From Elusimicrobia bacterium UBA6262 (GTDB lineage: Bacteria > CAYTYR01 > UBA6262), in contig DJVG01000013.1 in NCBI GenBank assembly GCA_002441095.1, forward strand, positions 1 to 17,782: DNA of 17,782 nucleotides, given 5' to 3'. The notes beneath the pieces are model-generated. The model saw only the letters and a program-made list of their open reading frames with translations. It was not told the origin of the DNA and ran no database searches. How positions within the stretch are numbered: position 1 is the stretch's first letter; every line of letters starts with the position of its first letter. Below are positions 1 to 6,932 of this stretch, in pieces. The position numbers and the translations under genes are program-made.

Positions 1-509
1 GCGGTTTGTATGAGGAGTTTTTCACGGAATTTGAAAAAGCTGGTGTTTGTTTCCAGCAAGCTTCTGTTTACGGGCGCAGTATCCTGGAAAATTCTTCCTT
101 TATTGTTTCCAGCGCATTTCCTGACAACCGGATGTGGGGTAGGGGTTGTGTGGCGCGTTTGAGCGGGTCTACCGCTGAATTCCTGGAAATCTGGATCATG
201 ATGACTGTGGGCGGGAAACCATTCAGGTTAAATGACCAGGGAGAGCTTACCTTGGAGTTTAAGCCGGTGTTGCCAAAAAGCTATTTTACCAGTGAGGGCA
301 TCTTCAGTTGCAGATTCCTGGGCATTACCAAACTGGTATATCATAATAGTAAGCATATCGATACTTATGCCGGGTCTTTTAAGATAACCGTTATGGAAAT
401 CAACTGGCTTGATGGTACCAAAGAAAGGGTCACAGGCAATATTATTGGCTATAATGCCGCGTCCAGGATCAGGGCACAGGAAGCCAAGCAGATCGATATA
501 TATTTTTAA
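1..509 (+). CDS. C-terminal part of a GH94/GH36-type glycosyl hydrolase or phosphorylase (5' end outside window)
   Basis: The reading frame is open from the left edge (codon phase starts at base 3) to TAA at 507-509, so this is the last ~168 residues of a larger protein. The TTG at base 6 is not a credible start. The stretch YGRSILENSSFIVSSA followed by ARLSGSTAEFLEIW and the later FKPVLP matches, from memory, the C-terminal end of large cellobiose-phosphorylase-like proteins (GH94 or GH36-type, often about 1000 residues or more), which act on beta-glucosides. The catalytic part is not in the window, so phosphorolysis versus hydrolysis cannot be decided. The final ~60 residues look like a beta-sandwich tail. 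A hairpin with a T-rich tail follows within 50 bases, so this is probably the last gene of its transcript. Confidence 0.6.
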   Translation, partial: GLYEEFFTEFEKAGVCFQQASVYGRSILENSSFIVSSAFPDNRMWGRGCVARLSGSTAEFLEIWIMMTVGGKPFRLNDQGELTLEFKPVLPKSYFTSEGIFSCRFLGITKLVYHNSKHIDTYAGSFKITVMEINWLDGTKERVTGNIIGYNAASRIRAQEAKQIDIYF

Positions 510-549
510 GGAAAGCGAATGAAGGCCGAATGAAAGGAATCGAATATCG

Positions 550-594
550 CGAATGACTTTATTCGTGTAATTCGCTGTCATTCGGTTTTTATTT
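550..594 (+). terminator. Hairpin with T-rich tail after the glycosyl hydrolase
   Basis: CGAATGAC (550-557) pairs with GTCATTCG (577-584) across a 19-base loop, followed by GTTTTTATTT. The loop is long, so the terminator is only moderately convincing. The surrounding spacer (510-602) is unusual: the pentamer CGAAT recurs on the left and ATTCG on the right, so the spacer is a degenerate palindromic repeat as well as a possible terminator. Confidence 0.5.
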
Positions 595-602
595 GAGGTT
601 AC

Positions 603-1841
603 ATGAAAAAATATTTTTCGTCTCTTAAACATCGTGATTTCCGGTTATTCTTTTCCGGGCAAATGGTCTCGCTGACCGGCACCTGGATGCAGAATGTCGC
701 GCAGGGGTGGTTAGTGCTGCAACTCACTAATTCCCCTTTTTTATTAGGTATTATCAATGCTATTGCGGCTTTGCCTATCCTGCTTTTTTCCGTTTGGGGC
801 GGGACAGTGGCTGACCGAATGGGAAAAAGAAATCTAATTATCTGCACCCAGGCCTTATCCATGATCCTGGCCTTTATTATGGGGATATTGTTTTCTTTAC
901 ACATTATTGAGTTTTGGCATATTGCTCTATTGGCCGGATTGATCGGCCTGGTCAACGCCTTTGATATGCCGGCCCGGCATTCTTTTGTTATAGAAATGGT
1001 TGGCAAAGCAGACCTTAGTAATGCCATTGCCCTTAATTCCATGATCTTTAATATAGCCAGGATCATTGGCCCGATCGTTGCCGGTTTTGTGGTCGGCGCT
1101 TGGGGAGTAGGCACTTGTTTTTATATTAACGGCTTCAGTTTCCTGGCCGTGCTAGCTGGATTACTGTTTATGAAGGGAGATTTTACCCCTAAAAATAGCA
1201 ATCATAGTTCATTACACGATAGTACCATGGATGGCGCAAGATATGTCTGGCAAAACCGCAAGATCAGGAATCTGATCATCCTGGTATCTGTTTCCAGTCT
1301 CTTTGGTGTGAGCTATATGGTGCTGATGCCGGTATTTGCCCGGGATATCTTGAATATTGGCGCCAAAGGTTTAGGTGTCTTGCTTTCAGCCATAGGTATA
1401 GGGGCTTTATTGTCTTCCCTATCCTTGACTATTTTCAGCCATTCAGACCATAGTAACAGGTTAGTGTCCCTGGGTGGGATTGTATTAGGAATAAGCCTGA
1501 TCGTTTTTGGTTTTTCTAAAAGCGTGAATATTTCTTTATTAGCTCTGGTTGGGGTGGGCTGGGGGATAGTGACCCAAACCACCACCATCAATAACTTATT
1601 ACAAAAGGAAACCCCGGACGAACTGCGCGGCAGGGTAATGGGCTTCTATACCGTAATGTTCCTTGGTATGACTCCCTTAGGAAGTTTTCAGGCTGGTTTG
1701 CTGGCTGACTGGCTGACTGTACCGTATTCTGTGGTGATTGGCGGTCTGGTGTGCCTGACCATGAGTATTTTCCTGTCCAGGATCCTGTTTGCCGGGCCAA
1801 GCAAGCCTGCTAACTTAGTTCTTGACAATAAGAACCTATAA
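603..1841 (+). CDS. MFS transporter, EntS / transmembrane secretion effector type
   Basis: This is an inner-membrane secondary transporter of the major facilitator superfamily, 412 residues, the usual size for the 12-helix group. The N-terminus (KHRDFRLFFSGQMVSLTGTWMQ) is typical of the MFS_3 / EntS-like exporters. Motif A between helices 2 and 3 is visible as GGTVADRMGKR (residues 66-76). About 12 hydrophobic segments alternate with short charged loops. The substrate cannot be read from sequence; relatives include siderophore and drug exporters. ATG at 603 has GAGG at 595-598, four bases away. It follows the terminator-like hairpin of the previous gene, so it is probably a separate transcript. 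Its last codons contain the promoter of the next small gene. Confidence 0.85.
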   Translation: MKKYFSSLKHRDFRLFFSGQMVSLTGTWMQNVAQGWLVLQLTNSPFLLGIINAIAALPILLFSVWGGTVADRMGKRNLIICTQALSMILAFIMGILFSLHIIEFWHIALLAGLIGLVNAFDMPARHSFVIEMVGKADLSNAIALNSMIFNIARIIGPIVAGFVVGAWGVGTCFYINGFSFLAVLAGLLFMKGDFTPKNSNHSSLHDSTMDGARYVWQNRKIRNLIILVSVSSLFGVSYMVLMPVFARDILNIGAKGLGVLLSAIGIGALLSSLSLTIFSHSDHSNRLVSLGGIVLGISLIVFGFSKSVNISLLALVGVGWGIVTQTTTINNLLQKETPDELRGRVMGFYTVMFLGMTPLGSFQAGLLADWLTVPYSVVIGGLVCLTMSIFLSRILFAGPSKPANLVLDNKNL

Positions 1842-1850
1842 GAGTATGAT
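1822..1850 (+). promoter_or_regulatory. Near-consensus sigma-70-type promoter for the 55-residue protein
   Basis: TTGACA (1822-1827), a 17-base spacer and TATGAT (1845-1850) match the housekeeping consensus at 11 of 12 positions. The -35 box lies inside the last codons of the MFS gene. The predicted start near 1857 gives a leader of about 40 bases before the ATG at 1897. Confidence 0.75.
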
Positions 1851-1896
1851 AAAAACGCTGTAAATATTGAGAAAACTGGGAAAAGAGGTGAAATCA

Positions 1897-2064
1897 ATGG
1901 CTAATTCTCACACCAATTCAAAAGGGGTGACGTATTACTTTCACAAGAAAGGGCACTTGCAGTATTTTAGCAAGGATGCTACCGGAGCAATAGAAATTCC
2001 GGCAGAATTTGAAATAATTGAAAATCAGAAGACCGGATTACCGATCGCCAGAAGAAAGAAATAG
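1897..2064 (+). CDS. Small conserved-looking hypothetical protein, 55 residues
   Basis: The ATG at 1897 is chosen over an in-frame TTG at 1867 because AGAGGTG (1884-1890) lies six bases upstream. The protein starts MANSHTNSKGVTYYFHKKG and ends in a basic tail (GLPIARRKK). It has no signal peptide, no membrane segment and no cysteine. The middle (HLQYFSKDATGAIEIPAEFEIIEN) looks like a short beta-rich fold with aromatic residues. I think similar 50-60 residue proteins occur in other candidate-phylum genomes, but I cannot name a family and do not assign a function. It has its own promoter just upstream and a long terminator hairpin 20 bases after the stop, so it should be made from a monocistronic RNA of about 270 bases. 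Confidence 0.75.
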   Translation: MANSHTNSKGVTYYFHKKGHLQYFSKDATGAIEIPAEFEIIENQKTGLPIARRKK

Positions 2065-2085
2065 TAAATAGTCATGTTCTCTTTC

Positions 2086-2130
2086 AAGACCCATTAAGCT
2101 ATGGTCATAGCTTAATGGGTCTTTCTTTTT
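2086..2130 (+). terminator. Strong intrinsic terminator of the small gene
   Basis: A perfect 17-bp stem (2086-2102 with 2107-2123), loop GGTC, is followed by the T-rich stretch TTCTTTTT. It isolates the small gene from the outer-membrane gene downstream. Because A-rich sequence also precedes the stem, it could work in both directions. Confidence 0.9.
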
Positions 2131-2131
2131 A

Positions 2132-2161
2132 TTGACATTATTAAAGAAAAAGCAATAAAAT
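2132..2161 (+). promoter_or_regulatory. Promoter of the outer-membrane barrel gene, implying a near-leaderless mRNA
   Basis: TTGACA (2132-2137) and TAAAAT (2156-2161) are separated by 18 bases. Only nine bases separate the -10 box from the ATG at 2171, so transcription would start about three bases before the start codon. No Shine-Dalgarno sequence is visible before this ATG. Confidence 0.6.
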
Positions 2162-2170
2162 GTACTTATT

Positions 2171-3448
2171 ATGAAAAAAGTATTACTACTTATATTTATA
2201 TTGGTCTGTCGTGCCCTGAGTGAAGCAGCTTATATCGAACCAGAGCGTAAGAACCGGGAATACGAATTAGACCTGCTGACCCAGAGTTTTCCCCGGTCCT
2301 GGGATAAATTATGGCAGGCCAGTGATAATGCCATACGTATCTCCGGCGGCAGTGTCAATGTGCGGGATTTATTGTTCACTAACCAGCTAAAATTTAAAAT
2401 CCCTTTAACTGGACGGTTGAATTTAAAAGGTGATCTTAATTATTTTCAAACTATTAATGGTACAACCATAGCCAGAAACGGCTTTGACCGTATCGATACG
2501 TTTGACCAGACGGCATATAAAAATGTTTTTGAGTTTGAGTATATTTTTAGTGATGCTCTGGCTGCCTCGTTCCTGGGAGTCCCGGCTTTTGAGAAACAGC
2601 GCACTGATGTGGGGCTGGGACTAAAGTGGGGCCAGCCGCTTTCCTATATTAAAGTAAACTACTGGTGGCTTAATTTTGACAATAATTATGCCTATAGCAA
2701 GGAAAAAGAATTTGCTGATACGGAAGAAATTTATAATAAGAATCCCCGGGAGATCCAGGTTTATGCCAGGTATGATAATAAAGCTGTCTATACATACCTG
2801 GAGCTGGTGCTGACCCCGGCCGCGAACAAGGATTTTACTGATTACCGCAGCATAACCACTTGGTATCGGCTGACAACCGGCAGTGATTATTTTAAGCATG
2901 TCATGGAATATAGGATCAACGAGATTATAAATATTGGGATAGAGTCATTCCGGGAGACAGGAACACAAAACTGGGAATTTATATCTTCCCGGCAGGCAGA
3001 GAATTATCACAGTTATTATAGCAAGTATTATATCAGCCCTTACCTGGAATATGTGCTTGACTGGAAAAGCCTGGTCTCGCTGGAATTACGCTATCAACGG
3101 AAATACTTTATACAGGAATTTCTCCAGGCGCAAAGCAATAATTACTATTATCGTAAAAAGGAAATATTCCCTGTGTTTGGTTATCAACGCCGGATCGGAA
3201 AGTTTTGGGAACTAGAACTAGCTTATCTGCGCGAAGCGGCAGAAGTATCCAGGATCTATCCAGCTACTCCGGAACTCAACAATTATAAAGATACCCTGGT
3301 TGATGACCGTCTGAAAATAGGATTTAGTTATAAGATAAACGGTCGGCTGGAGTTAAAAGCGATGACCGGGGTAGAGCTGGATCGCCGGGACCAGGGCCGC
3401 TTTCCTTATCTGGATAAAGGAGCGGTACAGTTCATGACTACTTTCTGA
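2171..3448 (+). CDS. Orphan outer-membrane beta-barrel protein
   Basis: The 425-residue product begins with a clear Sec signal (MKKVLLLIFILVCRALSEAA, cleavage probably near residue 20). The rest is rich in Tyr, Phe and Trp and built from alternating polar/hydrophobic strands (for example RLNLKGDLNYF, LSYIKVNYWWLNF, LVSLELRYQRKYF). It ends in Phe (VQFMTTF), as expected for a barrel recognised by the BAM assembly machinery. I do not recognise a named family; there is no plug, no TonB box and no lipoprotein cysteine. A porin-like or structural barrel is the likeliest role. It sits just upstream of a glucanase and lactate dehydrogenase, but a 150-base spacer with inverted repeats separates them, so a shared job is only a guess. 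Confidence 0.8.
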   Translation: MKKVLLLIFILVCRALSEAAYIEPERKNREYELDLLTQSFPRSWDKLWQASDNAIRISGGSVNVRDLLFTNQLKFKIPLTGRLNLKGDLNYFQTINGTTIARNGFDRIDTFDQTAYKNVFEFEYIFSDALAASFLGVPAFEKQRTDVGLGLKWGQPLSYIKVNYWWLNFDNNYAYSKEKEFADTEEIYNKNPREIQVYARYDNKAVYTYLELVLTPAANKDFTDYRSITTWYRLTTGSDYFKHVMEYRINEIINIGIESFRETGTQNWEFISSRQAENYHSYYSKYYISPYLEYVLDWKSLVSLELRYQRKYFIQEFLQAQSNNYYYRKKEIFPVFGYQRRIGKFWELELAYLREAAEVSRIYPATPELNNYKDTLVDDRLKIGFSYKINGRLELKAMTGVELDRRDQGRFPYLDKGAVQFMTTF

Positions 3449-3455
3449 TAAAGTT

Positions 3456-3574
3456 TGCCAGTAAATACAAAAAGCAGTCAATTCGAGAAACAGTCCATAC
3501 GAAAAGCAGTAGAAGAATAATTAGTTCTTACTGTTTTTGCAATGACTGGTAACTGCTTCTCGTCCCGACTGGCA
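3456..3574. repeat. Nested imperfect inverted repeat between the barrel gene and GH5
   Basis: Three nested pairs fold this spacer: TGCCAGT (3456-3462) with ACTGGCA (3568-3574); CGAGAAACAGT (3484-3494) with ACTGCTTCTCG (3552-3562, one mismatch); and about 3502-3517 with 3525-3538 around a short AT-rich loop, with TTTTT in the right arm. The innermost hairpin may serve as the barrel gene's terminator. The whole may be a short palindromic mobile-type repeat. No clear promoter for the GH5 gene was seen here. Confidence 0.55.
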
Positions 3575-3597
3575 CACTTTCTAAAAAGGAGAGAAAA

Positions 3598-4782
3598 GTG
3601 GATCTATTGCAGGTAAGAAATGGCAAAATTGCCAACCAGCAAGGCAAAGATTTTATGCTGCGCGGGGTGAACCTGGGTGGTTGGCTCATGATGGAAGGTT
3701 ATATCCTGGGCGGCCGGCATATATCTGAACATATTTTTAAAGCGGAAATAGCTAAGGCCAGCGGGAAAAAATCTCTGGATCAATTTGAAAAAGCTTTCCG
3801 CGGTAATTTCATTAAAGAAGAAGATTTTGATCATATACATGATCTTGGCGCTACTTGCATCAGGCTGCCATTTCATTATAAGATTGTAAAAGAAAAACAG
3901 TGGCTTTACCTGGACCAGGCTATTTCCTGGGCCAGGGAAAACAGTATTTATGTGATCCTGGATATGCATGCTGCTCCAGGAGCGCAGAATGCTGACTGGC
4001 ACAGTGATTCTAAAGGCCAGGCTCTTCTTTGGGAGAATAGAAAATACCAAGAACAGACCTACCATCTCTGGTCCCAGATCGCTCAACGGTATAAGAATGA
4101 GCCGGTCATTGCCGCTTACGATATATTAAATGAAGCTGTTGGTGATGACCTGCCTATGATCAAAGAAGCCTATGTCAAGATCACCAAAGCTATCAGGGCT
4201 ACCGGGGACCAACATATCATCTTTGTAGAAGGCCATAACTGGTCGCAGGAATTTGATTTCCTGGGCAAGCCCTGGGATAGCCAAATAGGTTTTAGTTTTC
4301 ATTATTACCTGCCGGGGGACTTTACTTTTAATTGTGTGCGAAATTTGCGTTATCCGGGGAAAATAAACGGTGAGCTCTGGAACCGTAATAAAATGGAAAG
4401 CATCTTGCGGCGATATGTCAAATTACAGCAAAAATATCAGATCCCGGTATACTGCGGTGAATTCGGGGTTAATTCACGCTGTCCCGATTGCGCTACGGAA
4501 CTGGCCTGGGTCAGGGATGTGCTGGAGATCTTTAAAAAATACGGGATACATTATACCTATTGGACCTATAAGGCGGTGGCGGGCGGGCTTTTCCCCGATG
4601 GTATTTACCAATACCTGGATAATCCGCCGTGGATCAACCGTTGGAGTAAGACCACGGGAGTGGAAACCTTTGCCAAAGAATGGCCCCAGCGGAAAAAAGA
4701 TATGACCGCTTCCTGGCAAACAAAGAATTTTGTGAAGAGCGCGGCTTTGAGCAAGCTCTTAATCCGCTACAATAAGGGCTGA
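3598..4782 (+). CDS. Glycoside hydrolase family 5, exo-beta-glucanase/cellulase-like
   Basis: This is a 394-residue (beta/alpha)8-barrel retaining beta-glycosidase. LRGVNLGGWLMMEGYI (residues 21-36) is typical of the exo-beta-1,3-glucanase branch. The acid/base glutamate is E179 (DILNEA), and the nucleophile is E288 (VYCGEFG). H235 (SFHYY) and W322 (YTYWTY) fill the expected active-site positions. No signal peptide is present, so the enzyme is probably cytosolic and acts on imported or internal beta-glucans or oligosaccharides. The start is GTG at 3598, preceded by AAGGAG at 3587-3592. L-lactate dehydrogenase follows after 24 bases without a terminator, so the two are probably co-transcribed: sugar release and then a fermentative end step. 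Exact linkage specificity is not readable. Confidence 0.85.
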   Translation: MDLLQVRNGKIANQQGKDFMLRGVNLGGWLMMEGYILGGRHISEHIFKAEIAKASGKKSLDQFEKAFRGNFIKEEDFDHIHDLGATCIRLPFHYKIVKEKQWLYLDQAISWARENSIYVILDMHAAPGAQNADWHSDSKGQALLWENRKYQEQTYHLWSQIAQRYKNEPVIAAYDILNEAVGDDLPMIKEAYVKITKAIRATGDQHIIFVEGHNWSQEFDFLGKPWDSQIGFSFHYYLPGDFTFNCVRNLRYPGKINGELWNRNKMESILRRYVKLQQKYQIPVYCGEFGVNSRCPDCATELAWVRDVLEIFKKYGIHYTYWTYKAVAGGLFPDGIYQYLDNPPWINRWSKTTGVETFAKEWPQRKKDMTASWQTKNFVKSAALSKLLIRYNKG

Positions 4783-4806
4783 GTATTTAGAAGGCAGGAT
4801 ACTAAT

Positions 4807-5751
4807 ATGTCGAGAATTGCCATAGTAGGAACAGGCGCAGTCGGTACAACATTCGCCTATTCATTAATGATCAGCGGGATAGCCGAAGAGATAGTCCTGA
4901 TAGATGTTAATAAGGATAAAGCAGAGGCCGAAGCCATGGATTTGAACCATGGACAGTCTTTTGTCAAACCGGTCCGTCTCTGGTCTGGGGAATATGCAGA
5001 TTGTGGTGTGGCGGAAATTGTGGTGATCACTGCTGGGGCGAAACAAAAACCCGGTGAAAGCCGGATAGACTTGGTCTCGCGCAATATAGCCATTCTTAAA
5101 GATATCATTGCCAATATTAAAACATCCGGTTTTAAAGGTATTTTACTGCTGGTTTCTAATCCAGTAGATGTGTTGACTTATTTTGCCTGGAAATTTTCCG
5201 GATATGAACAGCAAAAAGTGATCGGCTCTGGTACAGTGTTAGATAGCGCCCGTTTCAAACAATTACTGGCCCAGCATTGTGAGGTGTCTCCGCAAAGCGT
5301 GCACGCTTATATTATCGGTGAACATGGTGATAGTGAGGTCCCTGCTTGGAGCCTGACTAATATAGCCGGGGTTAAGCTTAAACAATATTGTCCGCAGTGT
5401 GATCATAATAACTTTTGCCATAAAGAAACAGTGATGGATGAAATATTCGAGCAAGTACGAACCTCAGCTTATAAGATAATCGCCGCTAAAGGAGCTACTT
5501 ATTATGCTATTGGGCTGTCTCTGGTAAAGATCGTCCAGGCTATTTTGCGTGATGAGAATCAAATCTTGCCCATTTCTAGTATCTTGAAAGATGTATATGG
5601 CTTGAATGATGTAGCTCTTAGCGTGCTTACTATTGTCAACCGGAACGGAGCCGGCAAACAATTGTCCGTACCTCTGGAAGAAAAAGAACTGCAAGCCCTG
5701 CAAAATTCCGCCCGTATTTTAAAGGAAATTATTACCACGGTTAAATATTAA
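4807..5751 (+). CDS. ldh: L-lactate dehydrogenase (NAD-dependent)
   Basis: This enzyme interconverts pyruvate and L-lactate with NADH in the cytosol. All 314 residues align with the family from memory. The dinucleotide loop is GTGAVG (residues 8-13) and D33 in LIDVN indicates NAD rather than NADP. The substrate loop AKQKPGESR carries Q80, the lactate-type specificity residue (malate dehydrogenases have Arg there). Catalytic R86, D147 and R149 (DSARF) and H173 (GEHGDSEV) are present. A cysteine-rich loop (C195, C198, C204) occupies the variable segment where some thermophile and clostridial LDHs also have cysteines. It sits 24 bases after GH5, probably in one operon, and 84 bases before an Rrf2 regulator with its own promoter. 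No terminator follows it clearly. Confidence 0.93.
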   Translation: MSRIAIVGTGAVGTTFAYSLMISGIAEEIVLIDVNKDKAEAEAMDLNHGQSFVKPVRLWSGEYADCGVAEIVVITAGAKQKPGESRIDLVSRNIAILKDIIANIKTSGFKGILLLVSNPVDVLTYFAWKFSGYEQQKVIGSGTVLDSARFKQLLAQHCEVSPQSVHAYIIGEHGDSEVPAWSLTNIAGVKLKQYCPQCDHNNFCHKETVMDEIFEQVRTSAYKIIAAKGATYYAIGLSLVKIVQAILRDENQILPISSILKDVYGLNDVALSVLTIVNRNGAGKQLSVPLEEKELQALQNSARILKEIITTVKY

Positions 5752-5763
5752 AGTATTTATTAC

Positions 5764-5797
5764 TTGACAGATAATTTATAATAGACTATTATTGTCT
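5764..5797 (+). promoter_or_regulatory. Promoter with overlapping palindrome upstream of the Rrf2 regulator
   Basis: TTGACA (5764-5769), 17 bases and TATTAT (5787-5792) form a strong promoter. An interrupted palindrome (5783-5797) with arms AGAC and GTCT is centred on the -10 box; 12 of its 15 positions are symmetrical. Such an overlap is the usual place for an autoregulatory repressor site, and Rrf2 proteins bind as dimers, so autoregulation is a reasonable inference. Confidence 0.65.
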
Positions 5798-5835
5798 TGT
5801 TTGAAAACCAGTCAGTAGTGAGCCAAAAGGGAGCC

Positions 5836-6261
5836 ATGGAACTGATCAAGCGAAATACAGATTATGCCCTACGGGTATTAACACTGATGGGCAAGTATAA
5901 AAAAGGCCATATTATTTTTGCCAAAGACCTGGCCGCCAGCGAGGCAGTGCCTTTAGTATATTTGCATAAAATACTGCAGAAGCTGCAGCGCAGCGGGATA
6001 ATTAAGTCATACCGGGGCCGCTTTGGAGGCGGGTTTTCGTTAAACCGGGAGATCAAGAAAGTAACTTTACAGGAAATAATGGAAATAGCCCAGGGTAAAT
6101 TTGCTATCAACCGGTGTTTCATAGTACATGGCCGCTGTTCCCGGAGCAAGCATTGTCCGATCCATAAACAGTTGCAACAGGTACAAAAGAATATTGACAG
6201 GGCTCTCCATAAAGTGACGCTGGCAAGATTAGTGAAGGCCCGGGGACAGGCAGAAGAATAA
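5836..6261 (+). CDS. Rrf2-family transcriptional regulator with a probable [2Fe-2S] site
   Basis: This 141-residue winged-helix DNA-binding protein has the Rrf2 layout: NTDYALRVL at the N-terminus, recognition region about residues 35-70 ending in GRFGGGFSLN, and an Fe-S loop with C94, C101 and C107 followed by H110 (C-x6-C-x5-C-x2-H). IscR, NsrR and RirA use a comparable cysteine cluster to sense Fe-S, NO or iron status. The spacing here is not diagnostic of one of them. ATG 5836 is preferred over the in-frame TTG at 5797 because it has AAGGGAG just upstream, it begins at the family's usual N-terminus, and the TTG overlaps the predicted transcription start. It probably represses its own promoter. 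Neighbouring ldh and the downstream superoxide reductase are plausible but unproven targets. Confidence 0.85.
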   Translation: MELIKRNTDYALRVLTLMGKYKKGHIIFAKDLAASEAVPLVYLHKILQKLQRSGIIKSYRGRFGGGFSLNREIKKVTLQEIMEIAQGKFAINRCFIVHGRCSRSKHCPIHKQLQQVQKNIDRALHKVTLARLVKARGQAEE

Positions 6262-6324
6262 TTTTAAATCTAGTGCAGTGAGCCTAATATTTATTTGCAT
6301 TTGAAGGAATGGATTTAAGCTGAA

Positions 6325-6521
6325 TACAAGAAGCGACAACGCCGGCGTATCTTCAGATACGTCCAGGAGGAGCGACGCAGTCCTTCGACTTTGCTCAGGA
6401 TGGTGAGCCTGCCGAACCATAGTCGGCTAAAGACAACCTTCCCTCCGGGCGGGGCTCTTTTTTCCTGCTTCGGTGTTGCTCGTCGCTTACGTGCCTAAAG
6501 GCACGCTACACTTCTCGCGCC
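6325..6521. repeat. Mosaic of dispersed palindromic repeats in a 338-base spacer
   Basis: The stretch from 6262 to 6599 has no gene. It holds a hairpin CGTATC/GATACG (6346-6361); a 40-base element (6381-6420) of the CCTTCGAC...TGAGCC..CCGAACCAT type, which in my memory is widely scattered in environmental genomes; a G/C-rich segment with a T-run (6440-6462); and a hairpin CGTGCC/GGCACG (6490-6505). AAGCGACAACGCCGG (about 6332) and the reverse complement of 6470-6490 are similar, so the whole may be one ~165-base unit with imperfect inverted ends. No promoter for the next gene could be assigned with confidence. Confidence 0.55.
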
Positions 6522-6599
6522 TTGAATCAGGAAAAAATAGTTCCCGCAAATGTAAAGAAATATGAGACTCACTACACTAATATAAAAGGGGGTAAAAGC

Positions 6600-6920
6600 A
6601 TGCAGGATATCCAGAACTTTGTCGATGAAATCGAGAAGAGCGGATATTTACAGCTCGTGGCCGAGGATCATAGTGGGGCAAGCAAAGATGACTACGTGGT
6701 GGTACTCAACACCAAGGATAGCCAAAAGTATAAGATCGCTGTCGATAGTATTATGAATTATGATTGGTCTAATTTGAAACGGGTTTTAGACGGCGGAGAA
6801 GCCAGGGTGATAGACCATATCACCAGGATTGTCGGATACTACAGCAAAACCAGTAACTGGAACAAGTCCAAGCTGGGAGAACTGGATGATCGGCGTAAGG
6901 GTGACTATGCGGTTAAATAG
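6600..6920 (+). CDS. Small protein with an NrdD C-terminus-like motif
   Basis: ATG 6600 is preferred to the upstream TTG at 6522 because GGGGG (6588-6592) lies seven bases before it; the product is then 106 residues. Residues 76-103 (RIVGYYSKTSNWNKSKLG and then ELDDRRKGDY) resemble the C-terminal segment of anaerobic ribonucleotide reductase NrdD, where R-V/I-x-GYxS...WNxGKxxELxxR follows the zinc ribbon. The zinc-binding cysteines and the glycyl-radical region are absent, and the N-terminal 70 residues are not recognised. It therefore cannot be a reductase by itself; a regulatory or accessory role is possible but unproven. Its TAG (6918-6920) overlaps the AGGAGG of the superoxide reductase gene, indicating translational coupling. 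Confidence 0.7.
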   Translation: MQDIQNFVDEIEKSGYLQLVAEDHSGASKDDYVVVLNTKDSQKYKIAVDSIMNYDWSNLKRVLDGGEARVIDHITRIVGYYSKTSNWNKSKLGELDDRRKGDYAVK

Positions 6921-6932
6921 GAGGTGGATCAT

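Noticed and set aside
4370..4705. Plus-strand frame of 111 codons inside the GH5 gene
   Set aside because: It lies wholly inside GH5, whose frame contains the catalytic nucleophile motif in the same region; composition is that of a shadow frame.
6229..6420. Minus-strand reading frame of 63 codons beginning MVRQAHHPEQSRR
   Set aside because: It is the translation of the dispersed CCTTCGAC...CCGAACCAT palindromic repeat, a known source of spurious proteins. It overlaps the end of the Rrf2 gene and has no ribosome site.
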